Source of the DNA: Chryseobacterium taeanense
Lineage (GTDB): Bacteria; Bacteroidota; Bacteroidia; Flavobacteriales; Weeksellaceae
Direction of reading: 5' to 3'
NCBI RefSeq assembly: GCF_900099685.1
Contig: NZ_FNDW01000001.1
Coordinates: 434,001-498,000 of the forward strand
DNA: 64,000 nt
Below the pieces are notes generated by a model that saw only the letters and a list, made by a program, of their open reading frames with translations, was not told the DNA's origin and made no database searches. The translations under genes and the position numbers were made by a program. Positions 1 to 8,356 of this stretch are shown piece after piece; within the stretch, counting starts at the first letter, position 1; each line of letters opens with the position of its first letter.

Positions 1-330
1 GTGATTTAATAATTTCTGAATTTTCTCAATTTTAACTCCTGCCATGATTGATAAAACCATCTGGTTTTCATGTAACTGAAACCGGAAGTTTTCGGCAACA
101 TTTTGGAAATCCTGAGGTTTTACGGCAATAATAATTAAATCTGAATCCAATTCTTTTACTTCATTAAAAGTTGAGATTTTTGACTTAGGAAATTCTTCTG
201 ATATTTTTGAAATTTTAGTTTTGTTTCTTGTTATCAGATGCAAATTTTCAGGTTTTATCAGCTCGTACTTTAAAAATGATTTAGAAAAAGACAGACCCAT
301 ATTTCCGGCTCCGAGAATAGCGATTTTCAT
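1..330 (-). CDS. proC: Pyrroline-5-carboxylate reductase, N-terminal part
   Basis: Last step of proline synthesis: reduces pyrroline-5-carboxylate with NAD(P)H in the cytoplasm. The ATG is at 330 and the frame stays open to the left edge, giving 110 residues of a protein normally near 265-270. The N-terminus has the Rossmann dinucleotide loop (MKIAILGAGNMG), followed by the IIAVKPQ strand and the SIMAGVKIE segment typical of ProC. It lies 19 bases downstream of the unknown gene at 350-916 on the same strand, so murB, that gene and proC probably form one transcription unit. The C-terminal half is outside the window. Confidence 0.9.
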   Translation of the reverse strand, partial: MKIAILGAGNMGLSFSKSFLKYELIKPENLHLITRNKTKISKISEEFPKSKISTFNEVKELDSDLIIIAVKPQDFQNVAENFRFQLHENQMVLSIMAGVKIEKIQKLLNH

Positions 331-349
331 GTTTGTGTTGTTTTTTATA

Positions 350-916
350 TTAATCTTTTAAATACTTTCGGAATGTTCGTGAATATTTATCATTAAAAGT
401 AATAAAGTGTATATTTTTAAAAAATATTTTGCTGGGCTTTTTATCGAATTTACCGGTCGCATCATAATTTTTGATGACTACTGTTTTTTCGTTAACTTCT
501 AAAATGTCACCAATTGAAAAGGTATATTTATCTTTTTTCCTACCTTCAACAATGCAGTGAAAATCTTGCTTTTTTATTGATTTAAATAAAGACTCGAAAT
601 TTTTTAAAGAAGTGTTATTTATAATTTTTTGATTGAATGTAGTAAGTCCTTCTTCCAAAAATATTTTCTCAGATGTTTTTTCTAATTTACTGTGCCGGAA
701 TCCTGATATTCTATTTAAAGGTATCAGTTTAATCCCGTCTAAAGTAAAGTTATGGGATTCATGAAGCATTAAGAAATCATTAGAAAATTTAAGAATAAAA
801 CCTGACGTTAATTCTTCTGGACTATCCTCGAAAAAGTAAACTTTTACATAATGACTTTTTTCAAGATGTTTTTTAACAAGTTTTTGAAATTCCTTATTTG
901 TTAAATCTTGTGACAT
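350..916 (-). CDS. Uncharacterised 188-aa cytoplasmic protein
   Basis: I do not recognise the family. There is no signal peptide, membrane segment or cysteine cluster. The protein is lysine- and phenylalanine-rich and mixes helix (residues 1-20, 95-118) with many short beta-type stretches. Residues 130-155 (YTFSIGDILEVNEKTVVIK) look like a small beta-barrel of the kind that senses or binds something. It sits 11 bases after murB and 19 bases before proC on the same strand, so it is probably cotranscribed with both. The neighbours say little about its job. Confidence 0.7.
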   Translation of the reverse strand: MSQDLTNKEFQKLVKKHLEKSHYVKVYFFEDSPEELTSGFILKFSNDFLMLHESHNFTLDGIKLIPLNRISGFRHSKLEKTSEKIFLEEGLTTFNQKIINNTSLKNFESLFKSIKKQDFHCIVEGRKKDKYTFSIGDILEVNEKTVVIKNYDATGKFDKKPSKIFFKNIHFITFNDKYSRTFRKYLKD

Positions 917-927
917 GATAACTTATA

Positions 928-1941
928 TTAAATAATATTTACTTCTCGTTCAAGTTCAATACCGAATTTCTCCTTTACCGAATCTATAATTTTTGTTGAA
1001 AAATCATAAATTTCCTGTCCTGTAGCTTTTCCTGTGGCGTTGATAATTACTAGCGCCTGTAATTTATGAGAAGCCACATTTTCGATTTGTTTTCCTTTCC
1101 AGCCGCATTGTTCAATCAGCCAACCGGCCGGAACTTTTACGAAATCTCCATTGGTGTATCCAGGAATATTTTCAAATTTTTGCTGTAGTTCTTCGAACTG
1201 GGTCAAAAGAATGGTAGGATTTTTAAAAAAGCTTCCCGCGTTTCCGATTTCTTTCGGATCCGGTAATTTACTTTTTCTGATATTGATAACAGCTTTGGAA
1301 ATATCCTGAATAGTAGGATTTTTAATGCCTAAATTTTCCAGTTCAGAGGTTATAGCGCCATATTCTGTTTTTATTTTGTGGTCTTTTCTGGTTAATTTAA
1401 AAGTAACCTCAAGAATCACATATTTCCCTTTTCCTTCCTGCTTAAAAACAGAATCTCGATATCCGAATCTGCATTGTTCAAGATTGAAAGTTTCCAGTTG
1501 AAGGTTCTCAAGATTGAGGACGGTACAGCTTACAAAAGTATCTTTAATTTCCGTTCCGTAAGCCCCGATATTCTGCATGGGTGAGGTTCCTACATTTCCG
1601 GGGATTAGAGAAAGATTTTCCAGTCCGCCATAATTTTTATTCAGGCAAAACATCACAAACTCATGCCAGTTTTCTCCAGCCTTTGCTGTAACCAATACTT
1701 CATTGTCACTGACAAATTCTTCGTGAATTCCTTTGAGATTAAGCTGAATGGCTAGTCCGTCGAAATCTTTTGTCAGTAACATATTGCTTCCTCCGCCTAA
1801 AAAAAGCAAGGGTAAAGTGCTCGTTTTTGAATAGTTCAGCGCTTCTATTAATTCTTCTGTAGAATGAACTTCCGCAAAGTATCTGGCTTTTGCGTCAACA
1901 CCAAATGTATTATATGGTTTTAATGAAAAATTTTCCTGCAT
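928..1941 (-). CDS. murB: UDP-N-acetylenolpyruvoylglucosamine reductase
   Basis: Second committed step of peptidoglycan precursor synthesis: NADPH/FAD-dependent reduction of UDP-GlcNAc-enolpyruvate to UDP-MurNAc. At 337 aa it is the length of the type I (E. coli-like) enzyme. The FAD-binding segment LFLGGGSNML lies near residue 47, NLSLIPGNVGTSPMQNIGAYG near 110-130, and the catalytic serine in NAGSFFKNP near residue 235. The N-terminal NYNTFGVDAKA-type opening (here LKPYNTFGVDAKA) is intact. ATG at 1941 is the first in frame. The MurA partner gene is 5 kb away, so the two enolpyruvyl steps are not in one operon. Confidence 0.95.
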   Translation of the reverse strand: MQENFSLKPYNTFGVDAKARYFAEVHSTEELIEALNYSKTSTLPLLFLGGGSNMLLTKDFDGLAIQLNLKGIHEEFVSDNEVLVTAKAGENWHEFVMFCLNKNYGGLENLSLIPGNVGTSPMQNIGAYGTEIKDTFVSCTVLNLENLQLETFNLEQCRFGYRDSVFKQEGKGKYVILEVTFKLTRKDHKIKTEYGAITSELENLGIKNPTIQDISKAVINIRKSKLPDPKEIGNAGSFFKNPTILLTQFEELQQKFENIPGYTNGDFVKVPAGWLIEQCGWKGKQIENVASHKLQALVIINATGKATGQEIYDFSTKIIDSVKEKFGIELEREVNII

Positions 1942-1986
1942 TCGTATTATTTAAACAAATTCATTTCGCCTAATTTAAAATAAAAT

Positions 1987-2037
1987 ATCAGCAATAAAAA
2001 TAGGTAAGAAATTTCTATCCCCAAATTTATTGCTGAT
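1987..2037 (-). terminator. Long-loop inverted repeat after the aminotransferase gene
   Basis: A perfect 12-base inverted repeat (ATCAGCAATAAA / TTTATTGCTGAT) with a 27-base loop lies just beyond the minus-strand stop at 2057 and is followed by T-rich sequence on that strand. Probable terminator separating the aminotransferase from murB. Confidence 0.5.
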
Positions 2038-2056
2038 AAATAATTCTGTTTTCAGA

Positions 2057-3262
2057 CTAAAGACTGAATTCTAACTTATATTGCTCAAGTGCATCTTTTA
2101 AAATTGCTGCACTTCTTTTCAGATCTTCTTCTTTTAAAACGTATGCAATTCTTACCTGTTTTTTTCCAAGCTCAGGATTGCTGTAGAAACCGCCGGCAGG
2201 TGCCACCATAATCGTCTCATTCTGGTTAGAATATTTTTCAAGGAGCCATTGTGCGAATTTCTCGGTATCGTCTACAGGAAGTTCAGCAACACAGTAGAAA
2301 GCACCTTTTGGTTTTGGGCATATCACTCCGGGAATAGCATTCAAAAGATCAACTAAAATGTTTCTTCTATGCGTGTATTCTTCTCTTACAGATCTGATAT
2401 AAGCTTGATCGTCCTGGTGTGCAGCAGTAGCTGCAATTTGTCCTAAAAGCACCGGGCTTAGCCTCGCCTGTGCAAAAAGCATAGCTGCATCATGAATTTT
2501 TTTGGAACGTGTAATCATACATCCGATTCTTACGCCGCACATTGAGTAACGTTTTGATTCTGAATCTATAATGATGCAATTTTCAGCCAGTTCAGGGAAA
2601 GCCAGCATCGAAATTTGCTGTTTTCCATCGTACACATATTCTCTGTAAACCTCGTCTGAAATAACAACGATGTCATATTTTAAAGCAATTTCTGCCAATT
2701 TCTGAAGTTCTTCACGGGTGTAGAGATATCCTGTAGGATTTCCCGGATTACAGATGACGATGGCTCTTGTTTTTTCGGTAATTTTTTTCTCAAATTCTTC
2801 AATCGGAGGAAGCGCAAAACCTGTGTCTATGGTTGAAGGAACCGCTACCACATTTACGTTAAAAGTACTTGTAAAACCGTTATAATTTGCATAATATGGT
2901 TCCGGAATGATTACTTCATCGCCGTCATCGCACAATGTGGAAATAGCGAAATTAAGAGCTTCGGAACCTCCGTTGGTAACGATGAAATTATCTGTTGTAA
3001 GGTCGTTAAAACCTAACGAATGATAATATTCTGTTAATGCTTTTCTGTAGTCCAGATTACCTTCAGAAAGAGCATATTCCAATACTTTCAGATCGATATT
3101 TTTTAAAGCATTCAGTGCCGTTTCCGGTGTTTCGATATCGGGTTGCCCGATGTTCAAATGATAGACTTTTATTCCTTTCTGTTTCGCTTTAAGGGCAAAA
3201 GGAACCAGTTTTCTTACCGGCGAAGGCGGCATGTGCAGTGCTCTGTTTGAAATATTCGGCAT
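2057..3262 (-). CDS. Class I PLP-dependent aminotransferase
   Basis: Fold-type I aminotransferase (aspartate/aromatic amino acid group), 401 aa. Visible landmarks are the NGGSEALNFA cofactor loop near residue 97, the NPGNPTGYLY substrate loop near 175, the SDEVYREY aspartate/tyrosine pair near 205, and SESKRYSMCGVRIG with the Schiff-base lysine near 237. The C-terminal VRIAY arginine binds the substrate carboxylate. The exact amino acid cannot be told from sequence. A -7 box at 3283-3290 on this strand predicts a leader of about 17 bases to the ATG at 3262. It appears to be transcribed alone. Confidence 0.9.
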   Translation of the reverse strand: MPNISNRALHMPPSPVRKLVPFALKAKQKGIKVYHLNIGQPDIETPETALNALKNIDLKVLEYALSEGNLDYRKALTEYYHSLGFNDLTTDNFIVTNGGSEALNFAISTLCDDGDEVIIPEPYYANYNGFTSTFNVNVVAVPSTIDTGFALPPIEEFEKKITEKTRAIVICNPGNPTGYLYTREELQKLAEIALKYDIVVISDEVYREYVYDGKQQISMLAFPELAENCIIIDSESKRYSMCGVRIGCMITRSKKIHDAAMLFAQARLSPVLLGQIAATAAHQDDQAYIRSVREEYTHRRNILVDLLNAIPGVICPKPKGAFYCVAELPVDDTEKFAQWLLEKYSNQNETIMVAPAGGFYSNPELGKKQVRIAYVLKEEDLKRSAAILKDALEQYKLEFSL

Positions 3263-3282
3263 TGTTCAAAAAATTTGTATGG

Positions 3283-3290
3283 CAAAAATA
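3283..3290 (-). promoter_or_regulatory. -7 box for the aminotransferase
   Basis: TATTTTTG on the minus strand matches the Bacteroidetes -7 consensus TAnnTTTG and sits 20 bases before the ATG at 3262. Confidence 0.5.
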
Positions 3291-3448
3291 AGATTTAATT
3301 TGTCAATAATACAATAAAGCGATGAAGAAAGAGTTTTATATGGCTTTACGTTAACGGCTTCTTTGGATAAATCATTCTGCCTTTAATAAAGTCTCTTATT
3401 ATTGCTTAATTAATGGTAGTTCGTTTCTGTATTATAAACAGTATATGC

Positions 3449-3484
3449 AAAAAATATAGCGCTCTGCTAAGAACGCTATATTTT
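3449..3484 (-). terminator. Hairpin terminator of the T9SS gene
   Basis: AAAATATAGCG pairs perfectly with CGCTATATTTT around a 12-base loop. On the minus strand the stem is followed by six T residues. It lies directly after the stop at 3503. Confidence 0.75.
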
Positions 3485-3502
3485 ATAAAGATTTGGTAGC
3501 AA

Positions 3503-5062
3503 CTATTTTATAATCAATTTTTTTGTATCCTTATTTAAGCGCACATAATAAATTCCTGAGTTTAAATCTGATACTTGTATTTTCAAGTTGTCAGCAGTAA
3601 TAAATACCGTTTTTATAATTCTACCGGCTTCATCCAGTATTTCAACTTTTTGATTTTTATCAACTATTTCAGATTTAGAAATTACAAAAAAATCGGTTGT
3701 TGGATTTGGATATATAGCGAATGATTTTTGTTCCGATATTTCTGTTGTATTTAGATTAGATTGGTTGTTAAATCTCGCTAATGATGCTGTATCAGGGGAA
3801 TTGTGATAACCTGCAAGTAGTACTTTTCCATCTGGTTGTATAGATACAGAATTGCCATAATTATAAGATGCACCAAAATTTACCAAAACTTTTCCATCAT
3901 AACTAAAGCTTGTGTTCAAAGTACCGTTGGCGTTGAAGTTGATGAGATAAAAGTAAGAAGTACCTCCGGTATCAGTCCTGCCTACTGCATAAATTTTTCC
4001 TGTACTATCAATGTCCAAATCTGAAATGTCATAATCTGAGCTAGAATTGTCAAGATCTACGATTACTTTGCCGTTATTCCCGAATGTTGTATCCAATGTC
4101 CCGTTTAAAGAAACTTTATAAAGTGCTGCGTCACCATTATTTCCAGAATATTGACCTCCTATGAGAATTGAGTTGTCAGGAAGGAAATAGCAGGTTCCAA
4201 AATAAAAATTACTGTCTGTTGTGAATGTCTTTTTTCCTCCTGTTCCGAAAGTAGAATCCAGTGAACCATCTGACTGTAACATACACCATGCGCCATTATC
4301 ACTAAATGTACTACCACTATATGTGTCGCCACCAATAAGGATTCTTGAGTCATTTAAAATTTTTATTCTGTATGCTTCATCATCATTAATTGTAGAATTG
4401 TATGTAAAGTCTATTAAAACCTTTCCATCATTGCTGAAATCGGAATCCAATGATCCATCGATATTAAGTCTTGCAACTGCAAAATCCTTTGATGGACTAC
4501 TGTAATATGTTCCTGCGACAATGATTTTTCCGTCTGCTTGTAAGGCTATGTCTCTTACTTCATTCGAAACAGAGCTATAAGAACTCATTGAAAAAATACT
4601 TTTTCCCTGGTTTCCAAAGGTAGTATCTACGGTTCCGTTTACGTTTAGTCTAAGTATTCCAAAATGGTAATTGTCTCCGATATTATTCTGTGCAACGTCG
4701 CCTCCTAATATAATTTTTCCGTCCGGCTGCAACTCAACAGTTGCTGCATAATTATTATAACCTAAGCCGCTCATGTCTAAACTGAAGAATCCATTTGACC
4801 CAAAGCTGGTATCTATCCCTCCATTAGAATTAAATCTTATCGCATAAAACTTATTATTGTTGGAACCTGTACTGCATGCACCTACTGCGACTATTTTTCC
4901 GTCGGTTTGTGTTGCGGTATCATAAATTTTTTGTGAAGTAAAATAATTAGAGGTCATTTTTCCCCCAATACCAAAACTAGAATCTAGAGTTCCCGGAGTT
5001 TGACTTTGAAAGTATCCATAAAATACCAATAGAATGCTTAAAAAGGTAATTTTTTTAATCAT
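3503..5062 (-). CDS. Secreted delta-60 repeat protein with T9SS type A sorting domain
   Basis: 519-aa exported protein of unknown role. Residues 1-20 form a signal peptide ending near FQSQ. Residues 25-430 carry about seven copies of the delta-60 (DUF5122) repeat, each with the hallmark DGKI(I/L)xGG and LDxTFGxxGK signatures, expected to form a beta-propeller-like array. The last 75 residues (from FAIYPNPTTDFF to the terminal KLIIK) are a type A C-terminal sorting domain, which directs substrates of the type IX secretion system through the outer membrane for release or surface attachment. It is monocistronic, with its own -7 box and terminator. Confidence 0.9.
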   Translation of the reverse strand: MIKKITFLSILLVFYGYFQSQTPGTLDSSFGIGGKMTSNYFTSQKIYDTATQTDGKIVAVGACSTGSNNNKFYAIRFNSNGGIDTSFGSNGFFSLDMSGLGYNNYAATVELQPDGKIILGGDVAQNNIGDNYHFGILRLNVNGTVDTTFGNQGKSIFSMSSYSSVSNEVRDIALQADGKIIVAGTYYSSPSKDFAVARLNIDGSLDSDFSNDGKVLIDFTYNSTINDDEAYRIKILNDSRILIGGDTYSGSTFSDNGAWCMLQSDGSLDSTFGTGGKKTFTTDSNFYFGTCYFLPDNSILIGGQYSGNNGDAALYKVSLNGTLDTTFGNNGKVIVDLDNSSSDYDISDLDIDSTGKIYAVGRTDTGGTSYFYLINFNANGTLNTSFSYDGKVLVNFGASYNYGNSVSIQPDGKVLLAGYHNSPDTASLARFNNQSNLNTTEISEQKSFAIYPNPTTDFFVISKSEIVDKNQKVEILDEAGRIIKTVFITADNLKIQVSDLNSGIYYVRLNKDTKKLIIK

Positions 5063-5362
5063 TTTTATTAATTTTTAGTTGGCAAATATAACAAAAAGAA
5101 CAAAGCAGAAGCTTCAATATGAGAATTTATTGTTTGTTCTTATTAATCGTTCGTTTTTTGCGATATGTCTTCAAAGCGTTAATTATAAGGGCATTTTAGG
5201 AATCAATAGAATTCGATTAAATTAATTCTGTCATAAACTTTAGGTTTAAGTAGTCATTCAATTGATATAATTATGAATTGTTGTGAGATGCGGAGCTGTT
5301 TTATTGGATGGCATCGCTTTCGTTAATTTTTCGTTATTTTGAAAAATTATTAAAACTTAAAA
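5063..5362. other. Intergenic region between divergent genes
   Basis: Three hundred bases between divergent genes. The only thing I can point to is TATATTTG on the minus strand at 5083-5090, a -7 box for the T9SS protein gene with a leader of about 17 bases. I found no hairpin, repeat or small reading frame worth calling. Confidence 0.4.
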
Positions 5363-5818
5363 ATGCAAATAGAATCAATTTCCATAGAAGACTATATTTC
5401 TAAAATTCCTGAAGAAAGACAAGGGGTTTTCAGAAAACTTTTTGATACGATTAATAATAATTTACCGGAAGGCTTTTCACAAAACAGTAGTTACGGAATG
5501 ATCGGTTGGGGAGTTCCGCTTGAAACCTATCCGGCAGGATATCATTGTACGCCGGGAACACCTTTGCCTTTTATAAGTATTGCTTCACAGAAAAATTTCA
5601 TTGCATTTTACCATATGGGAATATATGCAAAACCTGAATTGTTGGATTGGTTTGTGGAGGAATTTCCAAAATATTCTAAAAGAAAACTCGATATGGGAAA
5701 ATCGTGTGTACGTTTTAAGAAAATGGATGATATTCCTTTTGAATTATTGGCTGAATTATGTAAAAAAATGACGGTTCAGGATTGGATCAATTGTTATGAA
5801 GCAAATTTTAAGAAGTAA
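5363..5818 (+). CDS. DUF1801 (YdhG-like) protein
   Basis: 151-aa cytoplasmic protein of the DUF1801/YdhG fold, a small alpha-beta domain related to iron-chaperone frataxin-like proteins but without an assigned reaction. Typical segments are the N-terminal helix IEDYISKIPEERQGVFRKL, the central GMIGWGVPLETYP, the strand pair PLPFISIASQKNFIAFYHMG, and the closing helix near FELLAELCKKMTVQDWI. Its last 23 bases overlap the next gene, so the two are probably translated from one message. Confidence 0.8.
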   Translation: MQIESISIEDYISKIPEERQGVFRKLFDTINNNLPEGFSQNSSYGMIGWGVPLETYPAGYHCTPGTPLPFISIASQKNFIAFYHMGIYAKPELLDWFVEEFPKYSKRKLDMGKSCVRFKKMDDIPFELLAELCKKMTVQDWINCYEANFKK

Positions 5819-6452
5819 AATTATATTTTCAATTTTTGCAGCTCTATTTATTTTAAATAGTATTGCAAGCTGTAGAAATTCAGTCGTTTCGGATTTGAAA
5901 AACGGTGATTTGCTTTTTGTTACCGCTAAAGATTCCGGACTTTCGGGAGCGATAAATAATGTTACCCAGAAACAGAAAAATGCTTCTTTCGACCATATCG
6001 GAATCCTGCAAAAAGAAAATGGAAAGTTCTATGTTCTGCATGCGGCTCCCAAAGGTGGTTCCCAGAAGCAGAATTTTAAAGATTTTATGAATGATCAGAC
6101 CGATGATGGACAATCGGTTATTGTTTATCGTTTAAAACCTCAATACCGGAATGCTATACCTTTAGCCATTGAAAGGGCAAATTCAATGTTAGGAAAAACT
6201 TATAATTTCGATTATATTTTAAATGAAAATTCATATTACTGCTCAGATTTTATTGAAAGAGCATTCAGAGAAGATCATATTTTCAACCTTGAGCCAATGA
6301 CTTTCATAGATCCTAAAACCGGAACAACGAATACTTTCTGGCAAGATTTTTATCAAAAAAGAAATCTGAAAGTTCCCGAAGGCGAGCCGGGTTGTAATCC
6401 TAACGGACTTGCTGCTTCTGAAAAACTTGAAAGAATTCAGGTGCTAAAATAA
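5796..6452 (+). CDS. YiiX/permuted NlpC-P60-like cysteine hydrolase, lipoprotein
   Basis: 218-aa probable lipoprotein: the N-terminal hydrophobic stretch ends in a lipobox (NSIASC, Cys near residue 26). The body resembles the YiiX/YebB permuted papain-like family (Peptidase C92), which cleaves amide or ester bonds in envelope material. The expected His is in SFDHIGI near residue 67 and the Cys in NSYYCSDFIERAF near residue 149, with a GDLLFV opening strand. The ATG at 5796 lies inside the end of the DUF1801 gene (23-base overlap), so translation is probably coupled. The substrate is unknown. Confidence 0.8.
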   Translation: MKQILRSKIIFSIFAALFILNSIASCRNSVVSDLKNGDLLFVTAKDSGLSGAINNVTQKQKNASFDHIGILQKENGKFYVLHAAPKGGSQKQNFKDFMNDQTDDGQSVIVYRLKPQYRNAIPLAIERANSMLGKTYNFDYILNENSYYCSDFIERAFREDHIFNLEPMTFIDPKTGTTNTFWQDFYQKRNLKVPEGEPGCNPNGLAASEKLERIQVLK

Positions 6453-6476
6453 TATTCTGTATATAGATGAATGGAT

Positions 6477-6506
6477 AAGCGTACTTAATTGAGTCCGCTT
6501 TTTTTT
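6477..6506 (+). terminator. Terminator of the YiiX-like gene
   Basis: AAGCGTACT and AGTCCGCTT pair with one mismatch and are followed by a run of T. Confidence 0.65.
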
Positions 6507-6553
6507 GGAGTAAATTATTTCCATTAAAGGAAAATAATTTAAAAATTATTATC

Positions 6554-6591
6554 CTACTAATTTGGTAGACTAATATTTTTTTATATTTTTG
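6554..6591 (+). promoter_or_regulatory. Promoter with palindromic operator for the NIL-domain gene
   Basis: A near-perfect palindrome CTACTAA-T-TTGGTAG spans 6554-6568. Its right half contains a TTTG -33 element (6561-6564), followed after 19 bases by TATTTTTG (6584-6591), a full -7 box. The spacing fits the Bacteroidetes housekeeping sigma promoter. A protein bound to the palindrome would cover the -33 box, so repression is the simplest reading. The regulator is not identified. Confidence 0.6.
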
Positions 6592-6650
6592 TCTAAGCTT
6601 TAATACAAAAAGAATAATGAGCATTAGTTTTTAAATCAAAAGAATTTGTT

Positions 6651-6962
6651 ATGATAACACCTAATCCGAAACTGCAGGTTTTTAGCAATACAATGAATCT
6701 GCCTAAAAGAGAACTGGTCCTGGAAGTCGAACTCAACGGTAAAATGAAGTTTGAGCAGCTGATGAATACAATATATAATCAGTTCGGGATCTGTCACAGG
6801 GTGTTATCTGCAAATGTGGAATATGTGAACGGAAGAAGCTTCGGGTCTGTTCAGCTGTATATTAACGTAAGTTCAGAGGATTTCGACAAGCTCGAATTGT
6901 ATCTGAATAAAAATAAACTTCTGAGTACTACGGTAGAATATGTCTGCAGAAAATACTCATAA
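6651..6962 (+). CDS. Stand-alone NIL-domain protein
   Basis: 103-aa protein whose residues 20-100 resemble the NIL domain, the ferredoxin-like ligand-sensing domain found at the C-terminus of the methionine ABC-transporter ATPase MetN. The diagnostic stretch is VLSANVEYVNGRSFGSVQL, which matches the NIL pattern of LxGxVEYIxGxxFGSLxV. There is no ATPase here, so it is a free-standing domain, possibly a sensor or binding partner in sulfur or methionine metabolism; this is inferred from the family only. It is transcribed alone, from a promoter overlapped by a palindrome, and ends in a strong terminator. Confidence 0.7.
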   Translation: MITPNPKLQVFSNTMNLPKRELVLEVELNGKMKFEQLMNTIYNQFGICHRVLSANVEYVNGRSFGSVQLYINVSSEDFDKLELYLNKNKLLSTTVEYVCRKYS

Positions 6963-6988
6963 GATAGGTTCATATAGTTTTAATTACA

Positions 6989-7019
6989 AAAAAGCGCTCA
7001 GTGAAAACTGAACGCTTTT
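6989..7019. terminator. Bidirectional terminator between NIL gene and murA
   Basis: An A-run, AAGCGCTCAGT, the loop GAAA, ACTGAACGCTT and a T-run. It can serve the plus-strand NIL gene and the minus-strand murA gene. Confidence 0.75.
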
Positions 7020-7046
7020 ATTATTGTTAAGATAAAATCTTCTGTA

Positions 7047-8354
7047 TTAAATTCTTTCAATATCAGCACCGATTGCTCTCAGTCTTCCGTCGATATTTTC
7101 GTACCCCCTGTCAATTTGCTCAATATTATGGATGATTGATTTTCCTTCTGCGGAAAGTGCAGCGATAAGAAGTGCATTTCCTGCTCTGATATCCGGAGAA
7201 ACCATCGTGGTTCCTCTGAGCGGAGATTCCTGATTTAATCCGATTACTGTCGCTCTGTGCGGGTCACAAAGAATAATCTGAGCGCCCATATCAATCAATT
7301 TATCTACAAAGAATAATCTGGATTCAAACATTTTCTGATGAACCAAAAGACTTCCTTTTGCCTGTGTAGCCACTACCAGGATAATGGAAAGTAAATCTGG
7401 CGTGAATCCCGGCCAAGGTGCATCGGAAATCGTAAGAATAGATCCGTCAATAAATTTCTGGATTTTATAATTTTCCTGAGCCGGAATGAAAATATCATCA
7501 TTACTCTGCTCAAGTTGTATTCCAAGTTTTCTGAAGGTATTCGGGATAACGCCAAGCTGGTTCCAGTTTACATTTTTAATGGTAATTTCAGATTTCGTCA
7601 TGGCGGCAAGACCGATCCATGAACCAATTTCTACCATATCGGGAAGCATGGTGTGCTCGGTACCGTGAAGATATTCAACCCCTTCAATAGTTACCAGATT
7701 AGAACCAATTCCTGAAATATTAGCGCCCATTCTATTCAGCATTTTACATAATTGCTGAAGATAAGGTTCGCAAGCTGCATTATAAATTCTTGTTTTTCCT
7801 TTTGCCAAAGCGGCTGCCATTACAATATTGGCTGTTCCCGTTACGGAAGCTTCTTCCAGAAGAATGAATTTTCCGTTAAGTTCTTTCGCTTTTAATGAAT
7901 AAAAATACTCTTCTTCATCATAATGAAATTCAGCGCCAAGTTCTACAAGTCCCTGAAAATGAGTATCTAGTCTCCTTCTTCCAATTTTGTCTCCTCCTGG
8001 AGTAGGCATATAAGCTTCTCCGTATCTTGCCAGCATCGGACCCATCAGCATGATTGAACCTCTCAATTTTGCCCCGTCTTTCTTGAACTCGCTGGACTTT
8101 ATATAATCAAAATTAACCTGATCTGCTTTGAAAGTATAATCTCCATGTCCGTTTTTGGTAATTTTCACACCGAAGTCTCCCAAAATTTCAATTAATCGAT
8201 TAACGTCATGGATATCAGGAATATTTTTAATCCTAACTTCCTCATCAGTTAATAAAACGGCACAAAGAATCTGTAGAGCTTCATTTTTTGCTCCTTGTGG
8301 AGTGATTTCACCTTGCAGTCTCTTTCCTCCTCTTATCTGAAATGTTCCACTCAT
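7047..8354 (-). CDS. murA: UDP-N-acetylglucosamine 1-carboxyvinyltransferase
   Basis: First committed step of peptidoglycan synthesis: transfers enolpyruvate from PEP to UDP-GlcNAc. At 435 aa it is full length, with the KNEAL motif near residue 23, and PGGDKIGRRRLDTH near 119-132. The active-site loop of E. coli MurA carries Cys115 at the position that here is Asp122 (codon GAC). That replacement occurs naturally in Mycobacterium, Chlamydia and Borrelia and makes the enzyme insensitive to fosfomycin; insensitivity here is inferred. The start lies 2 bases after the stop of the DUF4290 gene, so the pair is an operon. Confidence 0.95.
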   Translation of the reverse strand: MSGTFQIRGGKRLQGEITPQGAKNEALQILCAVLLTDEEVRIKNIPDIHDVNRLIEILGDFGVKITKNGHGDYTFKADQVNFDYIKSSEFKKDGAKLRGSIMLMGPMLARYGEAYMPTPGGDKIGRRRLDTHFQGLVELGAEFHYDEEEYFYSLKAKELNGKFILLEEASVTGTANIVMAAALAKGKTRIYNAACEPYLQQLCKMLNRMGANISGIGSNLVTIEGVEYLHGTEHTMLPDMVEIGSWIGLAAMTKSEITIKNVNWNQLGVIPNTFRKLGIQLEQSNDDIFIPAQENYKIQKFIDGSILTISDAPWPGFTPDLLSIILVVATQAKGSLLVHQKMFESRLFFVDKLIDMGAQIILCDPHRATVIGLNQESPLRGTTMVSPDIRAGNALLIAALSAEGKSIIHNIEQIDRGYENIDGRLRAIGADIERI

Positions 8355-8356
8355 GT

